This document shows, piece after piece, positions 15,562 through 25,328 of a stretch of 64,000 bases of DNA. Source of the stretch: Anaerolineae bacterium (lineage in GTDB: Bacteria; Chloroflexota; Anaerolineae; Aggregatilineales; UBA2796). Both the position numbers and the translations under genes were made by a program. The notes beneath the pieces are model-generated. The model worked only from the letters and a program-made list of their open reading frames with translations. It was not told the origin of the DNA and searched no databases. The stretch is taken from positions 339,940-403,939 of the forward strand of contig JAHBVJ010000003.1 in NCBI GenBank assembly GCA_019637615.1, in the 5' to 3' direction. Position 1 is the first letter of the stretch; the number at the start of each line of letters is the position of its first letter.

Positions 15562-17427
15562 CTAAAAGACAGAACGCTCTTTTTGTTTGGCTTCAACGTA
15601 GGCATCATGTGCCTTCTGCACGGCGGGATTTTCGGAGACTTCCGCGATTGGCACGTCCCACCACGACTCGTAGCCGCCCACGCGCTGACGGCGATCCACC
15701 TCGGTCACAATGCACACGGGACGGTTCTTGATCTCTTTGGCGGCGACCAGCGCGTTTTGGAAGCTCACGCGGTCATTGGCCTTGATTACGTGGGCACCCA
15801 AACTCTCGCAGCTCTTAGCGAAGTCAATCGGCAGCGTCTCGCCGTCCAGATGGCTCGATTCGGTGCGGTAGCGGTATTTGGTGCCGAAGCCGTCGCTGCC
15901 CACGCTCTTGGATAGGCCGCCAATGCTGGCAAAACCGTGATTATCCAGCAGTACGATCACCACTTTGAGACCTTCCTGCACCATCGTCACGATCTCGCTG
16001 TTCATCATCAGGTACGAGCCATCACCGACCATGACGTACACTTCGCGATCAGGATCAGCCAGCTTGACGCCCAGCCCGCCGGGGATTTCGTAGCCCATGC
16101 ATGAGAAGCCGTATTCGAGGTGATAGCCGCGCGGATCACGCGTCCGCCACAGTTTATGCAAATCCCCCGGCAAACTGCCCGCCGCGCACAATACTACATC
16201 CTTGGGCTGGCTGAATGTGTTGACCATGCCGACTACTTCGCCCTGACTCAGCAGCGGTTCGTTTTCCAGCAGGTAGATGCGCTGCACTTCGGCATCCCAC
16301 GCTTTGTTGAAGTCCCGCGCCCGCGTCTGGTAGCCCATCGCGGTGTGATAGTCTCCGAGCACCGTGCCGAGTTCTTCCAGCGTCGCCCGCGCATCGCCCA
16401 CCAGCGGCAGCGCGTTGTGCTTGTAGGCGTCGAACTCCGCCACGTTGATATTGATGAAGCGCACATTGGGATTCTGGAAGGCCGTTTTAGACGCGCTGGT
16501 GAAGTCGCTGTAACGCGTGCCGATGCCGATGATCAGATCGGCTTCCCGCGCCAACACGTTCGCACCTTCGGTACCCGTCGCGCCGATTGCGCCGAGATTC
16601 AGCGGATGGTTATAGGGCAGCGATCCCTTGCCCGCTTGCGACTCGCCAACGGGAATTCCGGTGCGGTTCACGAAATCGAGCAGCGCCTGATTCGCTTCAC
16701 TGTAATGCACGCCGCCGCCCGCCACGATGATCGGGGCTTTGCATTCCAGCAGCCATTCCGCCGCGCGCCGCAGCGACGATTGATCGGGACGGTTGCGCGG
16801 GATGTACCACACACGCTGCTCGAACAACGCTTCGGGATAGTCGAACGCCTCGGCTTGCACATCTTGCGGCAATGCCAGCGTCACCGCGCCCGTATCGGCG
16901 GGCGAGGTCAGCACGCGCATGGCTTCCGGCAGCGCCGTGATCAACTGCTCCGGTCGGTTGATCCGATCCCAGTAGCGCGAGACAGGCTTGAAACAGTCGT
17001 TCACGCCGATGTCTTGCGTGTGTTCGCTCTCGATCTGCTGCAACACAGGCGCGACGATGCGCTGCGCGAAGATGTCCCCCGGTAGCAGCAGCACGGGGAT
17101 GCGGTTGACCGTCGCCAACGCCGCGCCCGTGATCATGTTCGTCGCCCCGGGGCCAATCGAGGACGTACAGGCGAAGGTCTGCATCCGGTTTTTGTGCTTG
17201 GCGTAGGCCACCGCCGTGTGTACCTGTGCCTGCTCATTGCGCGACTGGTAATAGCGGATTTTGTCCGCGTACTGTTGGAGCGCCTGCCCGATGCCCGCTA
17301 CATTGCCATGCCCGAAGATGCCCCACACGCCCGCGAAAAATGGGTTCTGCGCACCATCCCGCGATACGTACTGCTTGGTCAGATACAAGATCAGCGCTTG
17401 CGCCATCGTCAGCCGTTTGGTTGTCAT
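15562..17427 (-). CDS. iolD: 3D-(3,5/4)-trihydroxycyclohexane-1,2-dione hydrolase (IolD)
   Basis: About 621 residues, thiamine diphosphate-dependent. IolD opens the ring of the diketone produced by IolE to give 5-deoxy-glucuronate. Domains are those of ThDP enzymes: N-terminal PYR domain (GIFGHGNVAGIGQAL, GPGATNMITGAALAT), central domain (IGIGTRYSDF), C-terminal PP domain with the ThDP motif VGDGSYLMMNSEIVTMVQEGLKVVIVLLDN. AVAYAKHKNRMQTFACTSSIGPG is characteristic of IolD. The longest frame begins at a TTG at 17442, but ATG 17427 lies 9 bases after GAGG and is preferred. Confidence 0.95.
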   Translation of the reverse strand: MTTKRLTMAQALILYLTKQYVSRDGAQNPFFAGVWGIFGHGNVAGIGQALQQYADKIRYYQSRNEQAQVHTAVAYAKHKNRMQTFACTSSIGPGATNMITGAALATVNRIPVLLLPGDIFAQRIVAPVLQQIESEHTQDIGVNDCFKPVSRYWDRINRPEQLITALPEAMRVLTSPADTGAVTLALPQDVQAEAFDYPEALFEQRVWYIPRNRPDQSSLRRAAEWLLECKAPIIVAGGGVHYSEANQALLDFVNRTGIPVGESQAGKGSLPYNHPLNLGAIGATGTEGANVLAREADLIIGIGTRYSDFTSASKTAFQNPNVRFININVAEFDAYKHNALPLVGDARATLEELGTVLGDYHTAMGYQTRARDFNKAWDAEVQRIYLLENEPLLSQGEVVGMVNTFSQPKDVVLCAAGSLPGDLHKLWRTRDPRGYHLEYGFSCMGYEIPGGLGVKLADPDREVYVMVGDGSYLMMNSEIVTMVQEGLKVVIVLLDNHGFASIGGLSKSVGSDGFGTKYRYRTESSHLDGETLPIDFAKSCESLGAHVIKANDRVSFQNALVAAKEIKNRPVCIVTEVDRRQRVGGYESWWDVPIAEVSENPAVQKAHDAYVEAKQKERSVF

Positions 17428-17497
17428 TGCCGTCATCCTCAATCACTATCCATTCTGAAAAAGTCTAGTTCGCTGTGCTTGTCGCGTTTACACAGCA

Positions 17498-17616
17498 CTA
17501 AGCACCTGTTTCCATCCCCAAATGTACGATTGGCAAACGCGGGTCTTGGAATGTCCATGTCGTTTTTGACCCATGCCAGCGCCGGATCACATCCGCGTTG
17601 GCGGCGATCGCCGACC
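17498..17616 (-). pseudogene. iolB: out-of-frame 3' end of iolB
   Basis: The minus strand past the annotated iolB stop still encodes a recognisable IolB tail, but in shifted frames. One frame reads DPALAWVK, and the next reads TTWTFQDPRLPIVHLGMETG before a TAG at 17498-17500. Reading the family-like tail through requires three small changes: one base restored near 17613, two extra bases removed around 17588-17591, and one base removed from the five-T run at 17563-17567. The tail length then matches ordinary IolB. Either the gene is decaying at its end or the assembly has local indel errors. Confidence 0.7.
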
Positions 17617-18384
17617 CGCGAGGAAGTTCAGGTAATAGGTCGTGAAGCCGTGCGCGCTAACTACGGGATGATAGCCTTCGGGCACCAGCACCGCGTCGTT
17701 GTTCTGCGCCATCATGACAGCGTCGATGCTGCGGCTGTCGTTGTACACGCGCTGATAGGCGAAGCCGTTGGGCGGGTCGATCTTGTAGAAGTAGATTTCT
17801 TCGAGGTCAGCTTCGAGCACCTTACCGTTCGCATCTTCGCGGTGAACATCATGCTTATGGGGTGGATAGCTTGACCAGTTGCCCGATGGCGTGTACACCT
17901 CGACGCAGACCAACCGATGACAATCGAACCCCGGCGGGATGATCGAGTTGATCTGGCGCGAGGCATTGCCACCGCCGCGCAGTTCTACCGCACAGTCCGG
18001 CGGCCTGATCAATTTCGGGGGATGATCCTGATCTGTCGCCACCCAGCACGACGCGATCTCCACCGTTTCGCTGACTGCCTCGATCTCGAAGTCTGTGCCA
18101 CGCGGCAGGTAAACGGCATATGGCATCCCGCTAAACACGTCCGGTCGGCGTCCGATGTTCAAATAGTCGCCCTTGCTAGTGCGGACATTGCAGCGCCCGC
18201 CGAGGATCACCGAGACATGCTCGTGATCGCCCGTTTTGTCCGCGAACTTTTCGCCGCGCAGCAGCCGGATCGCTGCCATGTTGAGATAGTCCCAACCGGC
18301 TTGTGCCGCGTTCACTTTGGCAAAGACGCCCGATCCGCCCGTATCCTGCGAACGAATCAGCATATTTTGTGCGTTGTACTGCAT
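17587..18384 (-). CDS. iolB: 5-deoxy-glucuronate isomerase (IolB), C-terminus frameshifted
   Basis: 265 residues in the uninterrupted frame. IolB, a bicupin metalloenzyme, isomerises 5-deoxy-glucuronate to 2-deoxy-5-keto-gluconate. Family marks: the early VILGGRCNV, FSGMPYAVYLPRGTDFEIEA, SYPPHKHDVHRED (metal ligands), LEEIYFYKIDPPNGFAYQRVY and VLVPEGYHPV. The frame ends with YLNFLAGRRSPPTRM, which departs from the family just after NFLAG. The normal tail persists out of frame downstream (17498-17616). The metal site and most of the fold are intact, so activity might survive if the frame is real. It starts 3 bases after iolC. Confidence 0.9.
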   Translation of the reverse strand: MQYNAQNMLIRSQDTGGSGVFAKVNAAQAGWDYLNMAAIRLLRGEKFADKTGDHEHVSVILGGRCNVRTSKGDYLNIGRRPDVFSGMPYAVYLPRGTDFEIEAVSETVEIASCWVATDQDHPPKLIRPPDCAVELRGGGNASRQINSIIPPGFDCHRLVCVEVYTPSGNWSSYPPHKHDVHREDANGKVLEADLEEIYFYKIDPPNGFAYQRVYNDSRSIDAVMMAQNNDAVLVPEGYHPVVSAHGFTTYYLNFLAGRRSPPTRM

Positions 18385-18387
18385 GGT

Positions 18388-19401
18388 TTACTCCAAGCCT
18401 CCATAGGGTTGCACAAATGCTTCGATTTCCGGCATGGTCGGCATGAAATTGGCGCAGCCGTGTTTGGTCACTACGATCGCGCCGCACGCGTTACCTAGCC
18501 GTGCCGATTTGTACCAGCCCCACCCATTGACATAGCCGTACAGGAAGCCGCCACCGAAGGCATCGCCCGCGCCGAGGATGTTGTAGATGTCTACGGGGAA
18601 GCCGCCCGCCGAAATCACCTCGCCGTTGGGTAGGTACACGCGCGCGCCTTGCGATCCGGTCTTCAGCACCAGCGCTTCGATGCCCGTTTTGAGCATGGTT
18701 TGCACGGCATCTTCGGTATCGCCCGCCACTTTGGTATCGGACACTTGCGAGTGCGTGAGCTGCATCTGGTCGGCGCTGGTCAGCATCGCCGCGTTGATCT
18801 CGTCCTGCGTGCCGATCACCACATCGACCAGCCGCATCAGCGAGCGGATCGTCACGCCGAACGCCCGCACGTCATGCCACTGGTTGGGGCGGAAATCGAC
18901 ATCTAGCACCACCTTCGCGCCTGCTTGCTTGGCAACTTCCGCCGCGAAGATCGTCGCGCTGCGGCTCGGCTCCTTGCTCAGATTCGTTCCAGCGAACTGG
19001 AACACTTTGCAGTCGGTGATCGGGGAGGCCAGTACATCATCGATGGTCAGTTCAATATCGGCGCAGTTGTCGCGGTAAAACACCAGCGGGAATTTATCCG
19101 GCGGCTCGATGCCCAGTACCACGGCGCTGCTGCGGTGCCCGACTTTGCGCGGGATAAACTGTGTGGCGACGCCTTCATTATTTAGGAAATTGAGGATGAA
19201 ATCCCCGACGGGATCATCCCCGACGGCGGTCAGCAGCGCGGTTTTCAGGCCGAGCCGATGCGCCCCGACGCTGATGTTGGTCGGAGAGCCGCCCACATAG
19301 GCCGCGAAGCTGCTGATATTGACGAATGGCGTGCCCACATCGTTCGAGTAAAGGTCGATGGAGCTGCGCCCCATGTTCAGTAAATCGTAAGTTTTCGCCA
19401 T
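18388..19401 (-). CDS. iolC: 5-dehydro-2-deoxygluconokinase (IolC)
   Basis: 337 residues, PfkB/ribokinase family. IolC phosphorylates 2-deoxy-5-keto-gluconate with ATP, preparing it for aldolase cleavage. Visible: YDLLNMGRSSIDLYSNDVG (typical IolC N-terminus), the sugar-binding YVGGSPTNISVGAHRLGLKTALLTAVGDDPVGDFI, DVDFRPNQW, and the C-terminal PfkB signature NILGAGDAFGGGFLYGYVNG with catalytic Asp in GAGDAF. It is the first catabolic gene after the IclR regulator in the minus-strand operon, with GAGAG ahead of its ATG. Confidence 0.95.
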   Translation of the reverse strand: MAKTYDLLNMGRSSIDLYSNDVGTPFVNISSFAAYVGGSPTNISVGAHRLGLKTALLTAVGDDPVGDFILNFLNNEGVATQFIPRKVGHRSSAVVLGIEPPDKFPLVFYRDNCADIELTIDDVLASPITDCKVFQFAGTNLSKEPSRSATIFAAEVAKQAGAKVVLDVDFRPNQWHDVRAFGVTIRSLMRLVDVVIGTQDEINAAMLTSADQMQLTHSQVSDTKVAGDTEDAVQTMLKTGIEALVLKTGSQGARVYLPNGEVISAGGFPVDIYNILGAGDAFGGGFLYGYVNGWGWYKSARLGNACGAIVVTKHGCANFMPTMPEIEAFVQPYGGLE

Positions 19402-19447
19402 GAAATTAATCTCTCAAAACAGATTCTAGGTTCAGTCCAAGTTCTGG

Positions 19448-20242
19448 TTATGGCATTTTCCCCTGTCGATAGCCAAGCTCGGCGGACAGCTCACAAGCCG
19501 CCTGAATCACCATCTGTGCCAGCGGCTCGATCCGCTCCGGCGTCATGCGCACGGTGGGGCCGGAAATGCCAATCGAGGCGATGGGCGTGCCATACGGGTC
19601 GTAGACGGGCGCGGCGAGGCAGCGCACCCCCGGCTCATGCTCCTCGTCATCGAAGGCATAGCCGTTCGCCCGCACCATGTCCAGATGCGCGGCTAACTGA
19701 TTGCGATCTGTGATCGTGCGCGGCATCAAGGGGCGTAAGTCATCGGGAAGCGCGAGTTCGGAAAAGGCCAGCAGCGATTTGCCGACCGCCGTGCAATGCA
19801 GCGGCAGCAAGCGTCCGATCCCGCCGACCACGCGCAACGAGGCTTCGGCTTCTACATCGTCAATGACCAGCGCTTTACCTTCGGCGTAAATCGCGGTGTG
19901 GGAACATTCGCCCGTCTCGCGCACTAGACGATACAGGTATTTCTTGGCCTTCTCGCGGATAGGCCAGCGGTTCAACATGTGGAAGCCGATGTGATGCAGC
20001 CGCTTGCCTAGTACATAGCGGCGGGAACCGTTTTCTTGCTGCACGTAGTCGAAGCGTGCCAGCGTTTTGATCAGGCGGGAAGCGCTGCTCTTGTCGATGT
20101 CTAGCCGCTCGGCAAGCTCGGTCACGCTGAGGCCGCGACTCTCATCCACGATGGCGTCCAAGATCATCAGACCGCGCGCAAGAGACTGTATCTCCGTCAT
20201 GAACCACCGTGATGCTGCAACCTTCAACGACGCATTCATCAT
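19448..20242 (-). CDS. IclR family transcriptional regulator of the inositol locus
   Basis: 264 residues: N-terminal winged helix (IQSLARGLMILDAI, then the recognition region LSVTELAERLDIDKSSASRLIKTLARFDYVQQ) and a C-terminal effector domain with CHTAIYAEGKALVIDDVE, LHCTAVGKSLLAF, RANGYAFDDEEHEPGVRCLAAPVYD. It sits between the divergent inositol genes and upstream of iolC on the same strand, so it most likely controls both directions in response to an inositol metabolite. A palindrome lies 9 bases before the first ATG. A second in-frame ATG at 20200 starts right at the conserved domain (MTEIQSLARG) and is an equally possible start. Confidence 0.92.
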   Translation of the reverse strand: MMNASLKVAASRWFMTEIQSLARGLMILDAIVDESRGLSVTELAERLDIDKSSASRLIKTLARFDYVQQENGSRRYVLGKRLHHIGFHMLNRWPIREKAKKYLYRLVRETGECSHTAIYAEGKALVIDDVEAEASLRVVGGIGRLLPLHCTAVGKSLLAFSELALPDDLRPLMPRTITDRNQLAAHLDMVRANGYAFDDEEHEPGVRCLAAPVYDPYGTPIASIGISGPTVRMTPERIEPLAQMVIQAACELSAELGYRQGKMP

Positions 20243-20250
20243 AACCTAAC

Positions 20251-20267
20251 GTTGCACAATGCGCAAC
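20251..20267. promoter_or_regulatory. putative IclR operator
   Basis: GTTGCACAATGCGCAAC is a 17-bp near-perfect palindrome with one mismatched pair. It lies just upstream of the iclR start and about 36 bases from the -35 box of the divergent iolG promoter. IclR proteins usually bind such palindromes at their own promoters; binding here is inferred. Confidence 0.6.
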
Positions 20268-20302
20268 AAATTCGTGAAAAAGTACTCAAACATGATCGTT
20301 TG

Positions 20303-20331
20303 TTGACAATACTGAGAACGCAGTGTACCAT
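20303..20331 (+). promoter_or_regulatory. sigma70-type promoter for iolG and the importer genes
   Basis: A perfect TTGACA at 20303-20308 and TACCAT at 20326-20331 with 17 bases between. The same TACCAT hexamer serves as -10 in the tetR promoter. About 120 bases of leader follow before the iolG start at 20453. Confidence 0.65.
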
Positions 20332-20452
20332 CGGATGAAAATATCTTGCAATGCTGATCGTCCACCTCGCCATCCCCCATTACCAACACGGGCGAAAAGC
20401 GCTACTCTAATTAGTGCGTAGTTAATTCTTTTTCATTATTTCGGAGCGTTTC

Positions 20453-21469
20453 ATGGCGAGAGTTGGTATTGGCGTTATTGGTCTGGGGCGCATGGGGCAG
20501 GTGTATGGTTACCATGTGGCGCGCCAGATCGCGACGGCAAAGTTGGTCGCCGTTGCCGATCCACGTACCGAAGTGACCGAGCCGTTCGCCGCCACCGTCA
20601 GCGATGTCAAAATCTACACCGATTACCAAGCGCTGCTGGCTGATCCTGACATTGACGCTGTCATCGTCACCACCCCCACGCACACCCATCATGATGTCGT
20701 GATCGCCGCTGCACAGGCGGGCAAAGCCATCTTCTGCGAGAAACCTACCGCGCTCACGCTGCAAGCTACCGACGAAATGCTGGAAGCCGTCAAGAAAGCG
20801 GGCGTGCTGTTTCTCGTCGGTTTTATGCGGCGTTTCGACAAGGGTTATGTTGCCGCCAAACAGCGCATCGATGCGGGCGAGATCGGCAAACCCGTCACCA
20901 TCCGATCCATCGGGCGCGATCCGTTCCGCACCAGCCTCGAATTCGCTAACCCTGCCGTTAGCGGCGGGCTGATCGTGGATATGGGCATCCACGACTTCGA
21001 CATCATCCGCTGGCTGATGCATGATGACGTAGAGCGGGTTTACAGTGAGGTTTCGTCGCTGGTTTACCCCGAACTGCAAACAGTACATGATGTGGACAGC
21101 GCGCAGATCGTGATGCGTTTCAAGCAGGGCGGCCTCGGCAACGTCGAAGTCACGCGCACCGCTATCTACGGCTACGACATCCGCACCGAGATCATCGGCT
21201 CGGAGGGCACGCTGCAAGTTGGGTATTTGCAGGAAACGCCGCTGCTCGTCATGAACAAGCGCGGCATCACCCACGATGTTGTGCCGCACTTCCCGCAGCG
21301 CTTTGGCCCTGCCTACACCGCCCAGATCGAACATTTCGTAGATTGTCTCACCATCGGCAAAACACCGATGCTCACTCCGGCGGATGCACGCGCCGCGCTG
21401 CAAATCGGGCTGGCAGCCACGCGTTCGCATCTGGAAGGGCGTGTCGTCTACGTCAACGAGATTCAGTAG
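20453..21469 (+). CDS. iolG: inositol 2-dehydrogenase (Gfo/Idh/MocA family)
   Basis: 338 residues. IolG oxidises myo-inositol to scyllo-inosose with NAD, the first step of the pathway. N-terminal Rossmann fold with GVIGLGRMGQVYGYHVARQI; the catalytic-region motif ifCEKPTAL (EKP) at about residues 95-102; MRRFDKGYVAAKQRIDAGEIGKP; and the C-terminal alpha/beta domain with VSGGLIVDMGIHDFDIIRWLM holding the conserved Asp/His. It is first in the plus-strand arm of the locus, with GGAG seven bases before the ATG. Specificity within this large family is inferred from the neighbours. Confidence 0.92.
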   Translation: MARVGIGVIGLGRMGQVYGYHVARQIATAKLVAVADPRTEVTEPFAATVSDVKIYTDYQALLADPDIDAVIVTTPTHTHHDVVIAAAQAGKAIFCEKPTALTLQATDEMLEAVKKAGVLFLVGFMRRFDKGYVAAKQRIDAGEIGKPVTIRSIGRDPFRTSLEFANPAVSGGLIVDMGIHDFDIIRWLMHDDVERVYSEVSSLVYPELQTVHDVDSAQIVMRFKQGGLGNVEVTRTAIYGYDIRTEIIGSEGTLQVGYLQETPLLVMNKRGITHDVVPHFPQRFGPAYTAQIEHFVDCLTIGKTPMLTPADARAALQIGLAATRSHLEGRVVYVNEIQ

Positions 21470-21611
21470 CACTAGCCGCCCATCTACATGAGTGGCTGCT
21501 CACGATAAGCCTGAAATCAGCCTGAAAATAGGGAGGTGATGCTGAGTACACTGGAAAAGCCGTCTTCAATAGAATGATCTAACAGTTCCATCATGAGGGA
21601 GAGAAAACAAA

Positions 21612-22586
21612 ATGCGTCGTTTTACGAAGATTCTTACTGTCCTGATCGCCCTGCTGCTCGTCGCGGGGTTGACGGTTTCCACCGTCGCCAACGCGCAACC
21701 CAAAGCCCGTGACTTCCGCATCGTGGTGGTCACGCACGGTCAGGCGTCCGACCCCTTCTGGTCGGTGGTCAAACGCGGCGTTGATCAGGCCGCTGAAGAT
21801 ATGCGGGTGACGGTTGAATATCAGGCTCCCGGCACCTTCGACATGGTGGCGATGGCACAGTTGATCGATGCGGCGGTTGCCACCAAGCCGAACGGGCTGG
21901 TCGTTTCCGTGCCTGACGCCGACGCGCTCGGTGACTCGATCAAGAAGGCGATTGCGGCGGGCATCCCCGTCATCTCAATTAACTCCGGCAGCGATGTCGC
22001 CGCGTCCCTCGGCGTGCTGGCGCACATCGGTCAGACCGAGTATGAAGCTGGCTTGGGCGGCGGTCAGCGGATGGCTGATGCAGGCGTCAAGAACGCGCTG
22101 TGCGTCAATCAGGAAGTCGGCAACGTCGGCCTCGATCTGCGCTGCAAGGGGTTCACTGATGCCATTACCAAGGCAGGCGGCAAGGTCGCCGTGCTGGCAG
22201 TAGACCTCGCTGATCCAACTGGTTCGCAATCGCGCATCAAGGCCGCTGTCGAGGCCGATAGCACCATCGACGGCGTGCTGACGCTCGGCCCGACGGGTGC
22301 TGCGCCCGCGCTGGCAGCCCTGACCGAGATGAACGCGCTCGACAAGATCAAGCTGGCGACTTTCGACCTCTCGCCAGAAGTATTGGAAGCCGTCCGCGAT
22401 GGCAAGATGCTGTTCGCCATCGACCAGCAGCAGTATACGCAAGGTTACCTCGCCATTGTGTATATGACGCTGTATCTCGAAAATCTCGACACACCGGGCA
22501 ACATCCTGATCCCGACTGGCCCCGGCTTCGTGACCAAGGACAACGCCGCCCGCGTGATCGACCTGAGCAAGGCTGGCACGCGCTAA
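21612..22586 (+). CDS. sugar (probably inositol) ABC transporter substrate-binding protein
   Basis: 324 residues: signal peptide (about 1-28, ending ANA), then a periplasmic-binding-protein type 1 fold of the RbsB/IbpA kind. [49 protein letters not shown] and [16 protein letters not shown] follow the family pattern. There is no lipobox cysteine. A strong ribosome-binding site (GAGGGAGAG) and a downstream stem-loop fit the usual over-expression of binding proteins relative to their permease. Its place between iolG and the permease points to inositol or an inositol-like ligand. Confidence 0.9.
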   Translation: MRRFTKILTVLIALLLVAGLTVSTVANAQPKARDFRIVVVTHGQASDPFWSVVKRGVDQAAEDMRVTVEYQAPGTFDMVAMAQLIDAAVATKPNGLVVSVPDADALGDSIKKAIAAGIPVISINSGSDVAASLGVLAHIGQTEYEAGLGGGQRMADAGVKNALCVNQEVGNVGLDLRCKGFTDAITKAGGKVAVLAVDLADPTGSQSRIKAAVEADSTIDGVLTLGPTGAAPALAALTEMNALDKIKLATFDLSPEVLEAVRDGKMLFAIDQQQYTQGYLAIVYMTLYLENLDTPGNILIPTGPGFVTKDNAARVIDLSKAGTR

Positions 22587-22595
22587 AATCCATCG

Positions 22596-22642
22596 CTGAG
22601 ACCGTCTCAGTCGCCCCCTTCCCATCATCTTGGCAAGGGGGC
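22596..22642 (+). terminator. stem-loops between binding protein and permease
   Basis: Two hairpins in tandem: CTGAGAC-C-GTCTCAG at 22596-22610 and GCCCCCTT/AAGGGGGC at 22613-22642 with a 14-base loop. No long T-run follows. They probably act as partial terminator or 3'-end stabiliser that keeps binding-protein mRNA more abundant than the rest of the operon. Confidence 0.55.
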
Positions 22643-22704
22643 TGTTACTTGCATACGGGTCACAGTCCAAACCAGCCGTCTGTTTCCATCAGTAGAGTGA
22701 CCTT

Positions 22705-23762
22705 ATGACTCCAATTGCAGAGAAACGAAAACATGACGAACGCCTAACGCAAGAGTCGTTTACGCGGAAAATGCTGCGGCGGCCTGAATTGGCGGCGATT
22801 GGCGGCGCGGTGATCGTGTTCGCGATCTTCGCCCTGATCAGCATCAGCCTGAAGAAGACGGGTTTTTTGACCGTCAGCGGCGTGGCAAGTTATTTACAGG
22901 TCGCCTCCGAGATCGGGATTCTGGGGATCGCTGTCTCGCTGCTGATGATCGGCGGCGAGTTCGACCTCTCCATCGGCTCGATCCTCGGCGCATCCGGCAT
23001 GATCACCGCGATCCTTAGCGCTCAATATGGCTGGAATATCTGGTCAGCCATCCTTGTCTCGCTGTTCGTGTCGCTGGCAATCGGCGCGATCAACGGCTTC
23101 CTCGTCATCCGCACGCGCTTACCGTCGTTCATCGTCACGCTCGGCACGATGTTCATTTTTCGCGGGTTGACCATCGCCTACACGCGCCAGATCACGGGGC
23201 GCACACAGGTTGGCGGGTTGAAGAATGTGCTTGGCTTCGACTCAGCCAGTCCGTTTTTTGCCAGCAAGATCAACATCGCTGGTTCGGATTTCGCGATTTC
23301 CATCGTGTGGTGGTTGGTCATCGCGGCGGCAGCGACGTATTTTCTGCTGCGTACCCGCCCCGGCAACTGGATCTTCGGCATCGGCGGCGATCAGAATGCC
23401 TCGCGCAATGTCGGCGTGCCCGTAGACCGCATGAAGATCATCCTGTTCATGCTCACGGCGACGGCGGCGTGGTTGGTGGGGACAATTCAAGTGTTGTACA
23501 CAGGCAGCGCCGACACCCTACGCGGTCAGGGGCGCGAATTCTACGCGATCATTGTGGCGGTCATCGGCGGGACGCTGCTCACGGGCGGCTATGGGTCAGC
23601 CGTTGGCGCATTGTTCGGGGCGTTGATTTACGGCATGGTGCAGCAGGGCATTGTCTACGTCGGCATCGACGCGGATTGGTTCCAAGTCGTGTTAGGCGCG
23701 ATGTTGGTGGGCGCGGTGCTGGTCAATAACTTCATCCGGCGGCGTGTATCAGCGGAAGGGAA

Positions 23763-23766
<4 letters not shown>
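22705..23766 (+). CDS. sugar ABC transporter permease (CUT2 type)
   Basis: 353 residues, eight to ten hydrophobic segments, of the RbsC/BPD_transp_2 family. Typical stretches: [51 protein letters not shown] and [34 protein letters not shown]. It forms the membrane channel for the sugar/inositol importer and would act as a homodimer. The ATPase gene starts within its stop codon (4-base overlap), so the two are coupled. Confidence 0.92.
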
Positions 23767-24590
<824 letters not shown>

Positions 24591-24601
24591 GGTGATCTTG
24601 C

Positions 24602-24635
24602 TAGTGGGACGCGGCATGACTAACGCGTCCCACTA
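24602..24635. terminator. bidirectional terminator after the inositol importer
   Basis: Perfect 12-bp stem TAGTGGGACGCG (24602-24613) with CGCGTCCCACTA (24624-24635), 10-base loop, followed by TTTCA. It overlaps the stop codon of the convergent glycolipid-binding-like gene. Confidence 0.8.
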
Positions 24636-25208
24636 TTTCAACAAAGTGCCATTCACTCGCTTGAACAGTTCAGGATAATCCACTACCAGACCATCGGTAT
24701 CGACCACGATCTGCGCGGTGAAGCCTGTACTCATCGACTCAAATAGGAAGATGCTGCCGCTATCCTTACGCACTAAACAGGTGTAATGCTGCTGATCCGC
24801 GTAGATTTCTAGCGTCGGGATCGAAATATAGGCCATCAAGAACTGCTGCTGCTGCCCGACCTCCCACGCCACACGGCGGATCGGCAGCGTATTCGTGAAG
24901 GGGGTCACGGAAATGTCTACGTCGAAACAACCGGACAAACTGCTAATCGGCTTGTGATCCGCGTCAAACCAATGCCCATTGCCATCGGTGGATAAGCTGA
25001 TCGAACCGCCACCGACCAGACGCGCTTCGACGGTTTTTATCTGGTAATCTGCGTCACAGCGCAGTTGATAATGCAAACAGAATGGCTGCTTATCCTCGAC
25101 CCCGATCACGGTGCTTTCTACACTGACACCGTTACTGACTTCCGTGAGCCACAGATACTCCAAACCGATGCCATCCACCGCTTGCCACATAAGAGTCCGA
25201 GTCGTCAT
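24633..25208 (-). CDS. putative glycolipid-binding family protein
   Basis: About 191 residues. The sequence matches the pattern of the putative glycolipid-binding family (PF06475/COG3554): early WxxxDGxGLEYLWL, central DGNGHWFDADHKPI, SLSGCFDVDISVTPFTNTLPIRRV, and the closing YTCLVRKDSGSIFLFESMSTGFTAQ... with DTDGLVVDYPELFKRV. These proteins are beta-rich and cytoplasmic; their true ligand is poorly known. The longest frame begins at 25253, but the ATG at 25208 is preceded by AGAGGG at eight bases and gives the standard N-terminus. It is a single-gene unit, unrelated to the inositol genes. Confidence 0.8.
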   Translation of the reverse strand: MTTRTLMWQAVDGIGLEYLWLTEVSNGVSVESTVIGVEDKQPFCLHYQLRCDADYQIKTVEARLVGGGSISLSTDGNGHWFDADHKPISSLSGCFDVDISVTPFTNTLPIRRVAWEVGQQQQFLMAYISIPTLEIYADQQHYTCLVRKDSGSIFLFESMSTGFTAQIVVDTDGLVVDYPELFKRVNGTLLK

Positions 25209-25328
25209 ACACAACACCCTCTTCACTTCTGACAACGTTCGCCAGTATAGCATCGTAACTTGAACGCCTTTATGGTAGGATAATCCCCCTCATGATCGAT
25301 TCATCAATGTCAACGTAGAGAGGATTAC

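Noticed and set aside
16120..17085. 321-residue open frame opposite iolD
   Set aside because: Arg/His/Gln-rich composition typical of the opposite strand of a GC-rich gene, no motif, and iolD is certain.
20411..21472. 353-residue open frame on the minus strand opposite iolG
   Set aside because: It lies exactly over the well-supported iolG gene and has no recognisable domain; its His/Asp-rich makeup is that of an antisense shadow.
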